64,000 nt of DNA from Bettongia penicillata ogilbyi (lineage: Eukaryota > Chordata > Mammalia > Diprotodontia > Potoroidae): positions 558,001 through 622,000 of the forward strand of contig JAJHZJ010000221.1 of the NCBI GenBank assembly GCA_023548195.1. The letters are read 5' to 3'. The position numbers and the translations under genes were made by a program. Within the stretch, counting starts at the first letter, position 1. Each line of letters starts with the position of its first letter. This document shows, piece by piece, positions 46,061-56,624 of the stretch. The notes under the pieces were generated by a model. That model had not been told where the DNA came from. It saw nothing but the letters and a program-made list of their open reading frames with translations, and ran no database searches.

Positions 46061-46641
46061 TTCTCCCTGCTTTAGAACACTTCTGTTTTATGGAAAGTTA
46101 ATCATTGAATTCTCTAAATAATCATATATTTCTGTCTTTAGTCACCTTTTCTTCTTCTGAGTCATCAAAGGCATTCGTTCCTGTGATCAGAATTCCATTT
46201 TTTGAGAGTATTCCATAGTAAGCTTCCCTGAGGAATCTTAGAAAGGTCCCCTCAAGAAAGAAACTAAAAAAAAAGATTTCCAGTGAAACCTCCAGGATCT
46301 CCATAGATTTCAGCACAAAGTTCAGCCTAGAGTCTTTATCAAGCAGTCTCTTTGAAAGAGCAAACTTGTAGTACCATCTTGGTATCAAATGGCACTCTAG
46401 CTCTGCCAAGACAAGACAGAATGATTTTCTTTCCAAGGAGAAATCATCAGTCAACAATGAACACTGCTGAAACTGTCACTAGATTTGGATCAGGGACAGG
46501 TCCAGGATTTACAAAATTCAAGGAAATGACATCACTTATATCACCCATTACTAAATCTATTTTCCTAGAAGATTCCTACTCTTTCTCACTAAGAAATAAA
46601 ATAAAAACATACCCAGAGGATGTGTCCTAGAGTCTTGGCAT

Positions 46642-46918
46642 AGAATTGCCACATATTGTCATTGTTTAGTCATTTCAGTTGTGTCTGACTTTTTGTGACC
46701 CATTTGGGGTTTTCTTGGCAAAGATACTAGAGTGGTTTGTCATTTGTTTCTTCAGCTCATTTTACAGGTGAGCAAACTGAGGCAAACAAGGTTAAGTGAC
46801 TTACCCAGAGTCACACAGCTGGTGAATATTTGAGGCCAAATGTGAAGTCAGGTCTTCCTGACTCCAGGCTCAACATTCTATCCACTGCACCACCACACTG
46901 CTCCAGAATTACCACATA
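46642..46918 (-). mobile_element. Full-length CORE-SINE (RTE tail) with target duplication
   Basis: The SINE body is 46656-46904 (249 bp) and is the cleanest copy of the family here: RTE tail, CORE and tRNA-like head all present on the minus strand. It is flanked by AGAATTGCCACATA (46642-46655) and AGAATTACCACATA (46905-46918), a 14-bp target duplication with one mismatch. Confidence 0.92.
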
Positions 46919-47739
46919 CAAAGAAACAAAAAAGTGAAGTAAAGTCAATGCAAACGCATTCCATCATGTCTGAGCACTGAAGATAATTCAATGTTAAAAA
47001 AAAATTTACATGGAATTGGGAAATATTTAATGAAATAAATAAAAATAATTTTACAAAAAGAATGTCTATTCAGAGACACCGAAAGAAGAAATGTAGTTCA
47101 GCAACAAAATCACGAACCAAATCTTCTCATGTGTGGATGACTTCCTAGAAATGCAATTTCTGTACCACTTAAAGGAACAATGGAAAGAATTCTTGGAAGA
47201 AGAGGATGATCATAATTATGTGATCCAGAAAATTGGAGACCCCTTGGCACAACAATTTTCAGGTGAAAATAGAGAAAAAAATGAAAGAAAAATATGGTAT
47301 ATTTTGTGGTGGTCAAAATGAGGCTGTCATTCACTCTAAGGAAAGCTCCAATAAAACAAGAAATTCCAAAACATGAAAAAGAAAATTAGCAACTTCTCCA
47401 TTGGTAGACCTTGGTGTTCAGGACTTCATTCTTCTGGTAACTCAGCACATAACCAAGTACCCTTTGCTAGTGGGGCACATTATTCAGAAGCCACTATTGA
47501 AAACTATGAAGAACTAACCCAGACTCCTGACCTAATAAAAGACTTTATCAAGCAAGGTGATGCTAAAGTGAAGGAGTGTGAGAAGGAACAGCATCTCAAA
47601 GAGATTTTTGGAAAGATGAACCTCAAGTCCTCTGACAAGGTCAAAAATGGGCTGACCTTCCTAAAAGATATTATGTTACACAGGCAGCTCCATCTTGATG
47701 GAGTGCTATGCTGGGAAAGTTCATCAGGGCCACTGAAAG

Positions 47740-48111
47740 ATGTTCTTAATATCCTGTTGACTGATGTACTTTAGCTACTACAAGAGAAAGACCAAAACTA
47801 TGTCTTTACATCTGTGGACTCAAAGCTACCCATTATTTCATTACAAAAATCAATTATAAGAGAAGTAGCAAATGAGAAAAAAGCTGTAATTCTGATTAGT
47901 GCCACTCAGGTGGCCCAGAAATGTATGCATAGATATTTTTGAAATGTGTTTATATGTGTGTGTATATATATATGTATATATAGTATGCATGCATATATAT
48001 ATTTATATGTATATGTATGTGTATATATATCTATGTAGGTATAAATATAGAAACAGATATAGATGTAAACATATATCCGTTCTAAAGAAGAGAGAAATTT
48101 GTAAATGACTC
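47740..48111 (+). repeat. Inverted repeat, left arm
   Basis: Pairs with 49695-50033 in reverse complement. Shared landmarks: CTGTTGACTGATGTACTT, CAAAGCTACCCATTATTTCA, AGAGAAGTAGCAAATGAG, AAATGTATGCATA, then a TA/TG microsatellite, then TTCTAAAG.AGAGA.AAATTTGT. Outside the microsatellite the arms look about 80% identical. Confidence 0.9.
47943..48060 (+). repeat. (TA/TG)n microsatellite in the left arm
   Basis: TG, TA and TATG dinucleotide mixture, imperfect. Confidence 0.85.
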
Positions 48112-48844
48112 AGACCTAGAGCTGTGAAAAATTTTCCTGATGGGAATGAAGAGCCAATCAGCAAGGCCAAAGCAGAAGGAAGTTTGGCTCAGAGCCAAGC
48201 TATAAAATTAGAAGAATTCCATGAGCTTTTAAGCAAGAAAGATGAGCTTATTGATCAAAGCCTCAATGAGAAACAATAGATTTATTCGGAAATGTCTGAG
48301 ATAGTTTTAAAGATCCACCTCCAGCTCCCTAGCATAGATTCTTTTTCCAAGAAGGGGAAACTTCAGAGAACCTACAAGGTGAGATGATTCTGAAATCAAC
48401 TGTATCTGAAACTGTGAATAACCAGAACCCCACTTGTAAAGAGCTGGGCAATGTCAGCCAAGGATGTGAAGACAGCAGTGAAGATGATCTCTTATTACAT
48501 GGATAGCAGAGACCTTTAGATGCTATAACATTAATGCAAACCCAAATAAAAGACTCTTTTTTATCTGTTTCTAAGATGCTAGTTTTAAGAAAAAAGGTCT
48601 GCAATAGTGATACCTGGTTCAAAGACCAGAGAAGTCCTTTTACCAGCTCAGACTCCAAGCCTGGTGACCTTTCAGATTCTAAAGAAGGATCACAGACAAG
48701 ATAACCCAAATGGACTGGAACAACAACTTGCCAGTCATCACGGATTCTGAATTTGCACACAAAGACAGATGCTATAAAGTTTGCCTGTCAGCCTTCAGAC
48801 ATGGGTGTGCCATAGGGCAGCTATGCTAAAAAGCAAAAGGCTGT

Positions 48845-49060
48845 GATCCTACAGACAGTTAGGTGGCTCATGGGGAGAGCACTAGGGTTGAAGTCATGAA
48901 GACCTGAGGTCAGATCAGGCCTCAGATACCTCCTGGCTGTTTGACGCTGGGCAAATCAATTAACGTTAGTTTGCCTTAGTCTGCTGGAGAAGGAAATGGC
49001 AAAGCACTCTAGTACTGTTGCCAAGGAAACTCCATGGACAGTATGGTCCCTGACTAAGAA
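48845..49060 (+). repeat. CORE-SINE with RTE-type tail
   Basis: Head CAGTTAGGTGGCTCATGGGG, CORE-like TTGACGCTGGGCAAATCAAT, tail GGAGAAGGAAATGGCAAAGC then GCCAAGGAAACTCCATGGAC. It interrupts the coding-like segments. Confidence 0.85.
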
Positions 49061-49694
49061 AAGCAATAGAAGCTGTAGTCACACAGGGAAACAGGAGAAA
49101 CAGCATAACCCTGACAAGCAGAAATAAAAAGTGGGAAATGGACAGAATTCAGAACCAACTCCAGTAGGAACAGCAAGGCTGGAAGACCAAGTGGGATACG
49201 TTGAAGCTATGCTCTAAGAGTGGGAAAATGAGTGCTTGCAAGTTAGGGAATGGCTGAAACAGGGAAAGAGGAGCTGGAGCAGCAATGGGCATGGGGGTGG
49301 GGTGGCGAGGTGCTATCAGCATGACCTAGAGAGTCTCCAGGAATCTCAGCAGGTAGCAGAAAAGGAAAAGGAGCTAAATGAACTTCTAAACAAAATTGAA
49401 AAAATGTCTCATCTACACTGTCTCCTCCAGAAGAAGTAAAGGGCCAAATCCAGAGTACCTCTTTGAGCTTCAGGAGAGAAAGTCGAGTAGGGGCTACAAA
49501 TTTTGCTCTGTGAAAGTCACCTACATCACTTAAGAGATTACTTGAACTGCCATGAGTCATGAGAAGGCAGAGCTGTGTATTTCTTGGAATACAAGGAGCC
49601 ACATTACTCAGCAAATGACCAGGGAGATGGGTATGCAGGAGACTTGAGACCAAGATGAGCTCCAGCATCCCAGTGGGGCCCATCAGGGCCAGGA

Positions 49695-50033
49695 GGAGTC
49701 ATTCACAAATTTATCTCTCCTTTAGAATAGATACATAGATATACACACATATATGCACACACATATACATACATACAAATATATATACACATATGTATTT
49801 ATATATGCCTATACACATACACACATATAAATACATTTCAAAAACATATATGCATACATTTTTGGTCCTTTCAGAGATGTACTAATCAGAAATAATGAAT
49901 ATTCCTCATTTGCTACTTCTCTTACTATTGAGTTTTGTAATGAAATAATGGGTAGCTTTGAGTATAAGATGCAAAAACATAACTTTGGTCTTTTCCTTAT
50001 AGAAGCAAAAGTACATCAGTCAACAGAACATCA
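49695..50033 (-). repeat. Inverted repeat, right arm
   Basis: Reverse complement of 47740-48111 (see there). Its central microsatellite at 49738-49850 is CA/TA type on the plus strand, as expected for the inverted copy. Confidence 0.9.
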
Positions 50034-50119
50034 AAATGGCAAGTAACTCACTAAGCTCCATGACAAACTCCTTCAGATATCTGTAAAAAGAGAATCTGAA
50101 CAAAATTTTAAAGAGACAG

Positions 50120-50288
50120 CATTCACTAGCAGACAGTGTGGCAGATTTCCAGCCCAGGACAGCCTAGAAGGTCAATGGGAAGAATCTGTTGGACTGAGCT
50201 AGAGAGTGGAACCCACCATAGTGAAGCTGAGCAGGAACCACTGGGTGGTTGGAAGTTGAAGCAGCAGTGCAGATTCTCAAACATATCC
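50120..50288 (+). repeat. L1/HAL1 5'UTR fragment
   Basis: CAGCCCAGGACAGCCTAGAA and GGTCAATGGGAAGAATCTGT match the 5'UTR block at 17988-18010 (AGCCCAAGACAGCCTAGAAG) and, more weakly, 62803. It is the 5' part of an older copy that is cut at the start of the next element. Confidence 0.75.
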
Positions 50289-50963
50289 CCAGGGGGGAGG
50301 AGCCAAGATGGCGGAGTAGAAAGATGCACATATGCTAGTGCCAAACCCACAGCCCATAAATTACCTGTAAAGAGGAATTCCCAACAAATTCTGGAGCAGT
50401 GGAAGCCACACAAAAACAGAGTGAAGGAGATTTCTGTTCCAGAGAGCCCTGAAAAACTGACACCAAAGGTCCGTCATACAGCAGACCTGGAGCGGAGCCC
50501 AGCCCTGCCTTGGCCATGCGGCACCAAGAGGAGCAAATCCGAGCAGGCTTCAGGGATGAAATCTCTGGCAGCCACAAAGGTCCCTCAACCCACAGGCACT
50601 ACAGGTCAGTGAGAGAGAGTTCTGGGCTGGCCGAGAGGTGAGTGGGGTGTCTCCTTAACTCAGGCCCCCTCGGGAGGCAGCAGCAGAGGCAGCAGCAGAC
50701 AGGAACTCCCAAAGCAGACAGGAACTCAGATCCATTGTTGAAGATCTCCCCATAAACTCCCTGAGGGAACAGAGCCTGGGCAGCGGCCCTGCCCCCGCCT
50801 GAGAACCTGAACTTAATCTCACACTGAATGGCAGCCCCACCCACCACTGAAAGCCCTGAGGCTGGGAAGCAGCACTTGAATCTCAGACCCCAAGCACTAG
50901 GAGGATCTGGAGGTGAGGCAAGGATGGAGAGGAATCTCAGAAGTCAAGTAACTGACTGGGAAA

Positions 50964-52064
50964 ATGCCCAGAAAAGGGAAGAAAAATAAGACCATAGAAG
51001 GCTACTTTCTTGGGGAACAGATGTTTCCACCTTTCCTTTCTAATGAGGAAGTACAATGCTTACCATCAGGGAAAGACATAGAAGCCAAGGCCTCTGTATC
51101 CCAAACATCTGAAATAGATACCCAATGGGCTCAGGCCATGGAAGAGCTCAAAAAGGATTTGGAAAATCAAGTTAGACAGGTGGAGGAAAAACTGGGAAGA
51201 GAAATGAGAGATATGGAAGAAAAGCATGAAAAGCAGCTCAACACCTTCCTAAGGAAGACACAAAAAAATGTTGAAGAAAATAACACCTTGAAAAATAGGC
51301 TCACTCAATTGGCAAAAGAGATTCAAAAAGCCAATGAGGAGAAGAATGCTTTCAAAAGCAGAATTAGCCAAATGGAAAAAGAGGTTCAAAAGCTCACTGA
51401 AGAAAATAGTTCTCTCAAAATTAGAATGGAACAGATGGAGGCTAATGACTTTCTGAGAAACCAAGAGATCACAAAACAAAACCAAAAGAATGAAAAAATG
51501 GAAGAGAATGTGAAATATCTCATAGGAAAAACAAATGACCTGGAAAATAGATCCAGGAGAGAAAATTTAAAAATTATGGGACTACCTAAAAGCCATGATC
51601 AAAAAAAGAGCCTACACATCATCTTTCATGAAATTATCAAGGAAAACTGCCGTGATATTCTAGAACCAGAGGACAAAATAAGTATTCAGAGAATCCACCA
51701 TTCACCACCTGAAAGAGATCCAAAAAGAGAAACTCCTAGGAACATTGTGGTCAAATTCCAGAACTCCCAGGTCAAGGAGAAAATCTTGCAAGCAGCTAGA
51801 AAGAAACAAGTCCAGTATTGTGGAAACACAATCAGGATAACCCAAGATCTAGCAGCTTCTACATTAAGGGATCGAAGGGTGTGGAATAGGATATTCCAGA
51901 AGTCAAAGGAACTAGGGCTCAAACCAAGAATCACCTACCCAGAAAAACTGAGTATAATACTTCAGGGGAAAATATGGCTTTTCAATGAAACAGAGGACTT
52001 TCAAGCATTCTTGATGAAAAGACCAGAGCTGAAAAGAAAATTTGACTTTCAGACACAAGAATGA
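50964..52064 (+). CDS. L1-type ORF1 protein (RNA-binding retrotransposon nucleocapsid-like protein), 366 aa
   Basis: A complete reading frame, ATG to TGA, with no internal stop. ORF1 proteins trimerise through a coiled coil, bind the element RNA and act as chaperone in the cytoplasmic ribonucleoprotein. Seen here: a short N-terminal basic tail (MPRKGKKNKT); a long Glu/Lys-rich coiled coil at about residues 55-195 with heptad-like spacing (KNRLTQLAKEIQKANEEKNA, then KSRISQMEKEVQKLTEENSS); an RRM-type domain from about 196 (NRSRRENLKIMGLP) to 285 with PRNIVVKF at 258-265; and the C-terminal domain with RITQDLAASTLRDRR at 291-305 and PRITYPEKLSI at 321-331. The length is close to other L1 ORF1 proteins. 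The ATG chosen is in the same context in the copy at 63365. No ORF2 follows, which is the defining feature of HAL1 elements. It is a transposon gene, not a host gene. Confidence 0.92.
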   Translation: MPRKGKKNKTIEGYFLGEQMFPPFLSNEEVQCLPSGKDIEAKASVSQTSEIDTQWAQAMEELKKDLENQVRQVEEKLGREMRDMEEKHEKQLNTFLRKTQKNVEENNTLKNRLTQLAKEIQKANEEKNAFKSRISQMEKEVQKLTEENSSLKIRMEQMEANDFLRNQEITKQNQKNEKMEENVKYLIGKTNDLENRSRRENLKIMGLPKSHDQKKSLHIIFHEIIKENCRDILEPEDKISIQRIHHSPPERDPKRETPRNIVVKFQNSQVKEKILQAARKKQVQYCGNTIRITQDLAASTLRDRRVWNRIFQKSKELGLKPRITYPEKLSIILQGKIWLFNETEDFQAFLMKRPELKRKFDFQTQE

Positions 52065-52198
52065 GAAGAAGCATGGAAAAGTAAACAGCAAAGGGAAGTC
52101 ATAAGGGACTTACCAAAAGTGAACTGTTTACATTCCTACATGGAAAGACAATATTTGTAACTCTTAAAACATTTCAGTATCTGGGTAGTTGGTGGGAC

Positions 52199-52285
52199 CA
52201 CACACACACATACACACGCACACACACATGCACTTGCATATGTGCACGCACACACACATACACACATGCACGCACATACAGAGAC
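52199..52285 (+). repeat. (CA)n microsatellite in HAL1 3'UTR
   Basis: Imperfect CA/CGCA/CATG dinucleotides between GTAGTTGGTGGGACC and AGAGACAGAGAGCACAG. It is homologous in position to the TA/TG tract at 19624-19700. Confidence 0.93.
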
Positions 52286-53117
52286 AGAGAGCACAGAGTT
52301 AATTGAATAGGATGGGACCATATCTTAAAAGAAATTAAGGTAAATGGTGAGAGAGAAAGGTAGGGGGAGGAAAGAGGGTGAAATGGAATGGGGTAAATTA
52401 TATCTCATTCAAGACGCAAGCAGGAGACTTTTTAGTGGAGGGGAAAAAGAGGAGAGCTGAGAAAAAAACAAGAAGTTTACCCTCATCACATTTGACTAAA
52501 GGAAGGAATAAAATATACACTCATTTTGGTATGAAAACCTATCTTACAATACAGGAAAGTGGGGGAGAAGGAGATAAGCAAGGCAGGGGGGTTGATGGAA
52601 GGGAGGGCAATGGGAGGAGGGAGCAATTTGAAGTCAACACTCAGGGAGGGACAGGATCAAAAGACAGAATAGAAACAATGGGGGGCAGGATAGGATGAAG
52701 GGAAATACAGTTAGTGTTACACAACACGACTATTATTGAAGTCATTTGCAAAACTACACAGATAGGGCCTATACTGAATTGCCTGCCTTCCCAAAGGGAA
52801 TGGCTGGGGAGGGAGGAATGGGGAGAATTTGGAACTCAGAGTTTTAGGAACAACTGCTGAGCATTGTTGTTGCTACTAGGAAATAAGAAATACAGTTAAT
52901 GGGGAATAGAAAATCATCTGGCCCTACAGGACAAAAGAGAAGATGGGGACAAGAAAAGGGAGGGATGATAGAAGAGAGGGTAGATTGGTGATAGGGAAAA
53001 TTAGATTGCTCGGTCTACTGGGGTGGGGGGAAGGGATAAAAAGGGGAGAAAATTTGGAACCCAAAATTTTGTGAAAATGAATGTAAAAAGTTAAATAAAT
53101 AAATTTTTATTAAAAAA

Positions 53118-55625
53118 AGATATTAGCAAAAAGAACACAGCAACTTATCATGAGAATAATATCTCATAATCAGTTAGGATTTATACCAGGAATGCAGGGC
53201 TAGTTCAATATTAGGAAAACTATCAGCACTATTGATCATTTCAACAAAACTAAGAGAAATCATATGATCATCTCAATAGATGCAGAAAAGGCTTTTGACA
53301 AATACAACACCCATTCCTATTGAAAACTCTGGAGAGCATAGGAATAAATGGAGACTTCCATAAAATAATAAGCAGTATCTACCTAAAACCATCAGGAAGC
53401 ATTCTATGTAATGGGGATAAGCTAAATGCATCTCCAATAAGATCAGGGGTGAAACATTATCACCACTGTTATTCAATATTGTACTCGAAATGTTAGCTTT
53501 AGCAATAAGAGAAGAAAAAGAAATTGAAGGCATTAGAATAGGCAAAGAAGAAACTAAGCTATCACTCTTTGCAGATGATATGGTGACATACTTAGGGAAT
53601 CCTAGAAAATCAAGTAAAAAAACTACCTTAAATAATAAAGAACTTTGGCAAAGTTGCAGGTTACAAAATAAACTCACACCAATCTTCTGCATTTCTATAT
53701 ATTACTAACAAAGCCCAACAGCAAGAAATAGAAAGAGAAATCCCATTTAAAGCTATGAGGGTAGACACAATGAAATTTGGCAGGGGCGTCTACCTGCCAA
53801 AGCAAGCCCAGGAACTATATAAGCACAATTACAAAACATTTTGCACAAATTAAGTCAGATCTAAGTAAGTGGAAAAACATCAGTTGCTCTTTGGTAGACC
53901 AAGCTAGTATAAAAAACATGCTAATCCTACCTAAATTCATTTATTCAGTGCCATATCAATCAAACTATTAGATAATTATTTTCTAGAGCTAGAAAAAATA
54001 TCAAAAGTCACCTGGAAGAACTAAAGGTACAGAATATCAAGGGGACTAATGAAAAGAAATGCTAGGGAAGGTGGCCTAACCCTACTAGATCTCAAATTGT
54101 ATTAAAAAGCAACAATCATCAAAATCACTTGGTACTGGCTAAGAAATAGAGGGGTAGACCAGTGGATTAAGCTAGGTACTCAAGACACAGTAATTGATGA
54201 ATATAGCAATCTTCTGTTTGATAAACCCAAGGGTTTCTAAGGTAAGAACTCACTATTTGAAAAAAATTGCTGGGAAAACTGGATAACAGTGTGGCACAAA
54301 TTGGGCATAGACCAATACTTGACACTGTACATAAGAATAAAGTCCAAATAGATGTATAATCTAAAATTGATACTATAAACAAATTAGGGGACCAAGGAAT
54401 AGTGCATTTGTCAGATTTATGGAGAATGGAGAAATTTATGACCAAAGAAGAGATAGAGAACATTATGAAGTGCCAAATCAATAATTCTGATTCATTAAAT
54501 TGAAAAGCTCTCACACAAACCCAATGAAACCAAGATTAGGAGGGAAGCAGAAAACTGGGAAAGAATTTTTGCAACTAGTGTCTGTGATAAAGGCCTCATT
54601 TTTAAAATATATAGTGAACTGAGTCAAATTTACAGGAAAACAAGTCATTCTCCAATTGATAAATGGCCAAAGGATATAAACAGGCAGCTTTCAGAGGAAG
54701 AAATTAAAGCTATCTACAGTCATATGAAAAAATGTTCTAAACCACTATTGATTAGAGAGATGCGAATCAAAATAACTCTGAGGTACATCATACCTATCAG
54801 AGTGACTAACATGACCAAACACGAGTATGATAAATGTTAGAGAAGATGTGGGAGAATTGGAACATGAATTCATTGTTGGTGGAATGATCCAACCATTCTG
54901 GAGAGCAATTTGGAACTATACCCAAAGGGTTACAAAAATGTGCATACGCTTTGACCCAGCAATATCACTTCTAGGGCTGTTTCCCAAAGAGATTACAAAA
55001 ATGGGAAAGGATCCCACATGTACAAAAATATTTATAAAACAGCTCTCTTTGTGGTGGCCAAGAACTGGAAATTGAAGGGATACCCATCAATAGGGGAATG
55101 GCTGAACAAGCTGTGGTATATCAATGTAATAGAATCCTCTTGTGCTATAAGAAATGATGAACAGGAAGACTTCAGAGAAGCCTGGAAGAACTTATATGAA
55201 CTGATACTGATTGAAAGGAGCAGAATCAGGAGAACATTGTACACAGCATGTATGGAATTTTTCTGGTAGACTTAGCCCTTCACAGAAATGCAAAGACCTA
55301 AAACATTCCCAATGGTTTCTTGAGGCAAAATGCCTTCCACATCCAGAGAAAGAACTATGGAATTGAACCACAGAATGAAGCAGAATATTTTCTCTTGTGT
55401 TTTGTTTTGGTTTGGTTTTTCTCGTGGTTTCTCCCATTCATTTTAATTCTTCTGGGCAATATGACCAATGTGAAAATGTGTTTAATAAGAATGTTATGTG
55501 TAGAACCCATATAAGATTGCATGTGATTTCAGGGAGAAAGGGATGATACAGGGGAGAGAAAATCTAAGACTTATGGAAGTGATTGTAGAAAACTGAAAAC
55601 AAATTAATAATCATAATAAAAGAAA
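53118..55625 (+). repeat. L1 ORF2 (RT to C-terminus) plus 3' end
   Basis: A 5'-truncated L1 starting inside ORF2, directly after the HAL1 A-run. RT domain: GGAATGCAGGGCTAGTTCAA (53191) and, in the frame at 53490-53708, [20 protein letters not shown] then [11 protein letters not shown], holding the catalytic FADDM box. Post-RT region follows (54150-54700), then the C-terminus in two frames, with GGMIQPFWRAIWNYTQRVTK at about 54885 and NEQEDFREAWKNLYELILIE-like sequence (55018-55269). An A-rich end lies at about 55600-55625. Several frameshifts and stops; dead, but the best-preserved ORF2 in the window. Confidence 0.9.
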
Positions 55626-55950
55626 ACAATATACACAATGACTTACAACAATGTAAGTAGGAAGAACAAAAAGAGTGAAACTAAACATTGTGTAATCATG
55701 ACTAAGCAAGGTCCTGGAGCGGAGTTGAAAAAAAGTTCCTCTCTCCCATCATTGCATGGAGTAGGGGACTACAGATGTGGAATGTTGCATATACTGCCAG
55801 ACATGGTCGATGCATTATTTAGTTTGCTGAACTACTTTTCTCTTCTTTTCTTTTTCTTTCTATTTTTTTTTTAGATAACATATGGCTTTGTTACATAGTG
55901 GAAGATGTATTTAAAAATAAATGTGATGTAAAAACAAAAAAAAAACAGGA
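55626..55950 (+). repeat. Repeat B, copy 1 (probable LINE 3' end)
   Basis: A ~320-bp unit: ATGACTAAGCAAGGTCCTGG, GGAATGTTGCATATACTGCC, AGACATGGTCGATGC, GAACTACTTTTCTC with a T-rich stretch, then AAATAAATGTGATGTAAAAA and an A-run. It follows the L1 directly, so it could be an L1 subfamily 3'UTR or a separate element. A second copy is at 57170-57460. Confidence 0.6.
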
Positions 55951-56329
55951 CATCAAGAGATCAGAGACAATATAAGAACTGTCTAGCTTAAGGCAGAAGT
56001 ATCTGTTGACTACTAGGAATGTGAGATAGAAATAAAGGATTCCAACAAAAAGATGGGGCTGAATTCCAATCACTCTGGATCAGCAACAGAATGTAGAGGG
56101 GATAGAACTAAGCAAGATCGAACCAACTCATCTGAGAGGTCTTGAGGAGATTGGTCCAAGGAAAAAATGCCCTGTCAACGACAGACTGAAAACATTGTTG
56201 ATGGAAAAAAAAGTAACAGACATACTGAAGAAATACTATGGGTTATGAGAAACCTAGGAAGTAAACTCAAAAGAACATATTAACCCAACAACTACATAAA
56301 GTCAATAATGGTCCCACTGTCAAGGTCTG

Positions 56330-56520
56330 TTAAAGCTAAACTGAAGAGTTTATGTTTTATCCTGGAAGCAATAAGAAGTCACTGGAATTTATTAAGGAAA
56401 TGACATGGTCAAATCTGTACTTAAGGAAAATCACATTAGCAGCAGTTAGGAGAATGGACTGACTTGAAGAGAGACTTGAGAGAGGAAGACTACATAGGAG
56501 CCATTTGCAATGACCTAGGC
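56330..56520 (-). repeat. L2 ORF2 C-terminal fragment
   Basis: The minus-strand frame at 56357-56566 has ILLTAANVIFLKYRFDHVIS, the conserved AARVIFxxRxxDHV-like segment of L2 ORF2. Plus strand shows GCAATAAGAAGTCACTGGAA, the reversed nucleotide block. Confidence 0.85.
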
Positions 56521-56624
56521 AAGCAGCGAGGTGGCCCAGTGAATAGATCACCAGGCTTGGAATCAAGAATACTCATCTTTAGGAGTTAATATGTAACATA
56601 TTATTAATATTATATATTAACATA

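Larger units (their letters stand above)
47080..49660 (+). pseudogene. Coding-like broken segments, protein not identified
   Basis: Several plus-strand stretches read like decayed protein in changing frames. At 47133-47321 there is FLYHLKEQWKEFLEEEDDHN; at 47373-47774 a 133-codon frame with ENYEELTQTPDLIKDFIKQG and KNGLTFLKDIMLHRQLHLDG; at 47790-47935 [20 protein letters not shown]; at about 48120-48280 LEEFHELLSKKDELIDQSLN; and at 49236-49439 ESLQESQQVAEKEKELNELL. The content is rich in Glu, Lys and Leu and suggests a coiled-coil protein. Stops and frameshifts separate all pieces and a SINE (48845-49060) and a microsatellite interrupt them. No introns are evident, so a processed pseudogene is the simplest reading, but I do not recognise the parent gene. 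An unknown repeat-encoded ORF is an alternative. Confidence 0.45.
50289..53117 (+). mobile_element. HAL1-type (ORF1-only L1) element, full length, ORF1 intact
   Basis: A 2.83-kb element. The 5' end is GC-rich and starts GGGGAGGAGCCAAGATGGCG, with a 675-bp 5'UTR. ORF1 (50964-52064) is intact. A ~1.05-kb 3'UTR has a CA microsatellite (52199-52285), purine-rich blocks, and an end AAATAAATAAATTTTTATTA followed by A7. No endonuclease or reverse-transcriptase sequence lies between ORF1 and the tail. The same architecture in an independent full-length copy (17843-20355) and the matching 3' tail at 38800-39450 show that this is a real unit. It must rely on an L1 ORF2 supplied in trans. I found no clear target duplication; the left flank is an older L1/HAL1 5'UTR and the right flank is an L1 ORF2 fragment. 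Confidence 0.88.

Noticed and set aside
49243..49683. 146-codon minus-strand frame
   Set aside because: Opposite the coding-like plus strand and of low-complexity Pro/Ser/His content; judged a shadow.
50136..50612. 158-codon plus-strand frame
   Set aside because: It runs across the joint between an old L1/HAL1 5'UTR fragment and the HAL1 5'UTR, and has no ORF1 or ORF2 similarity.
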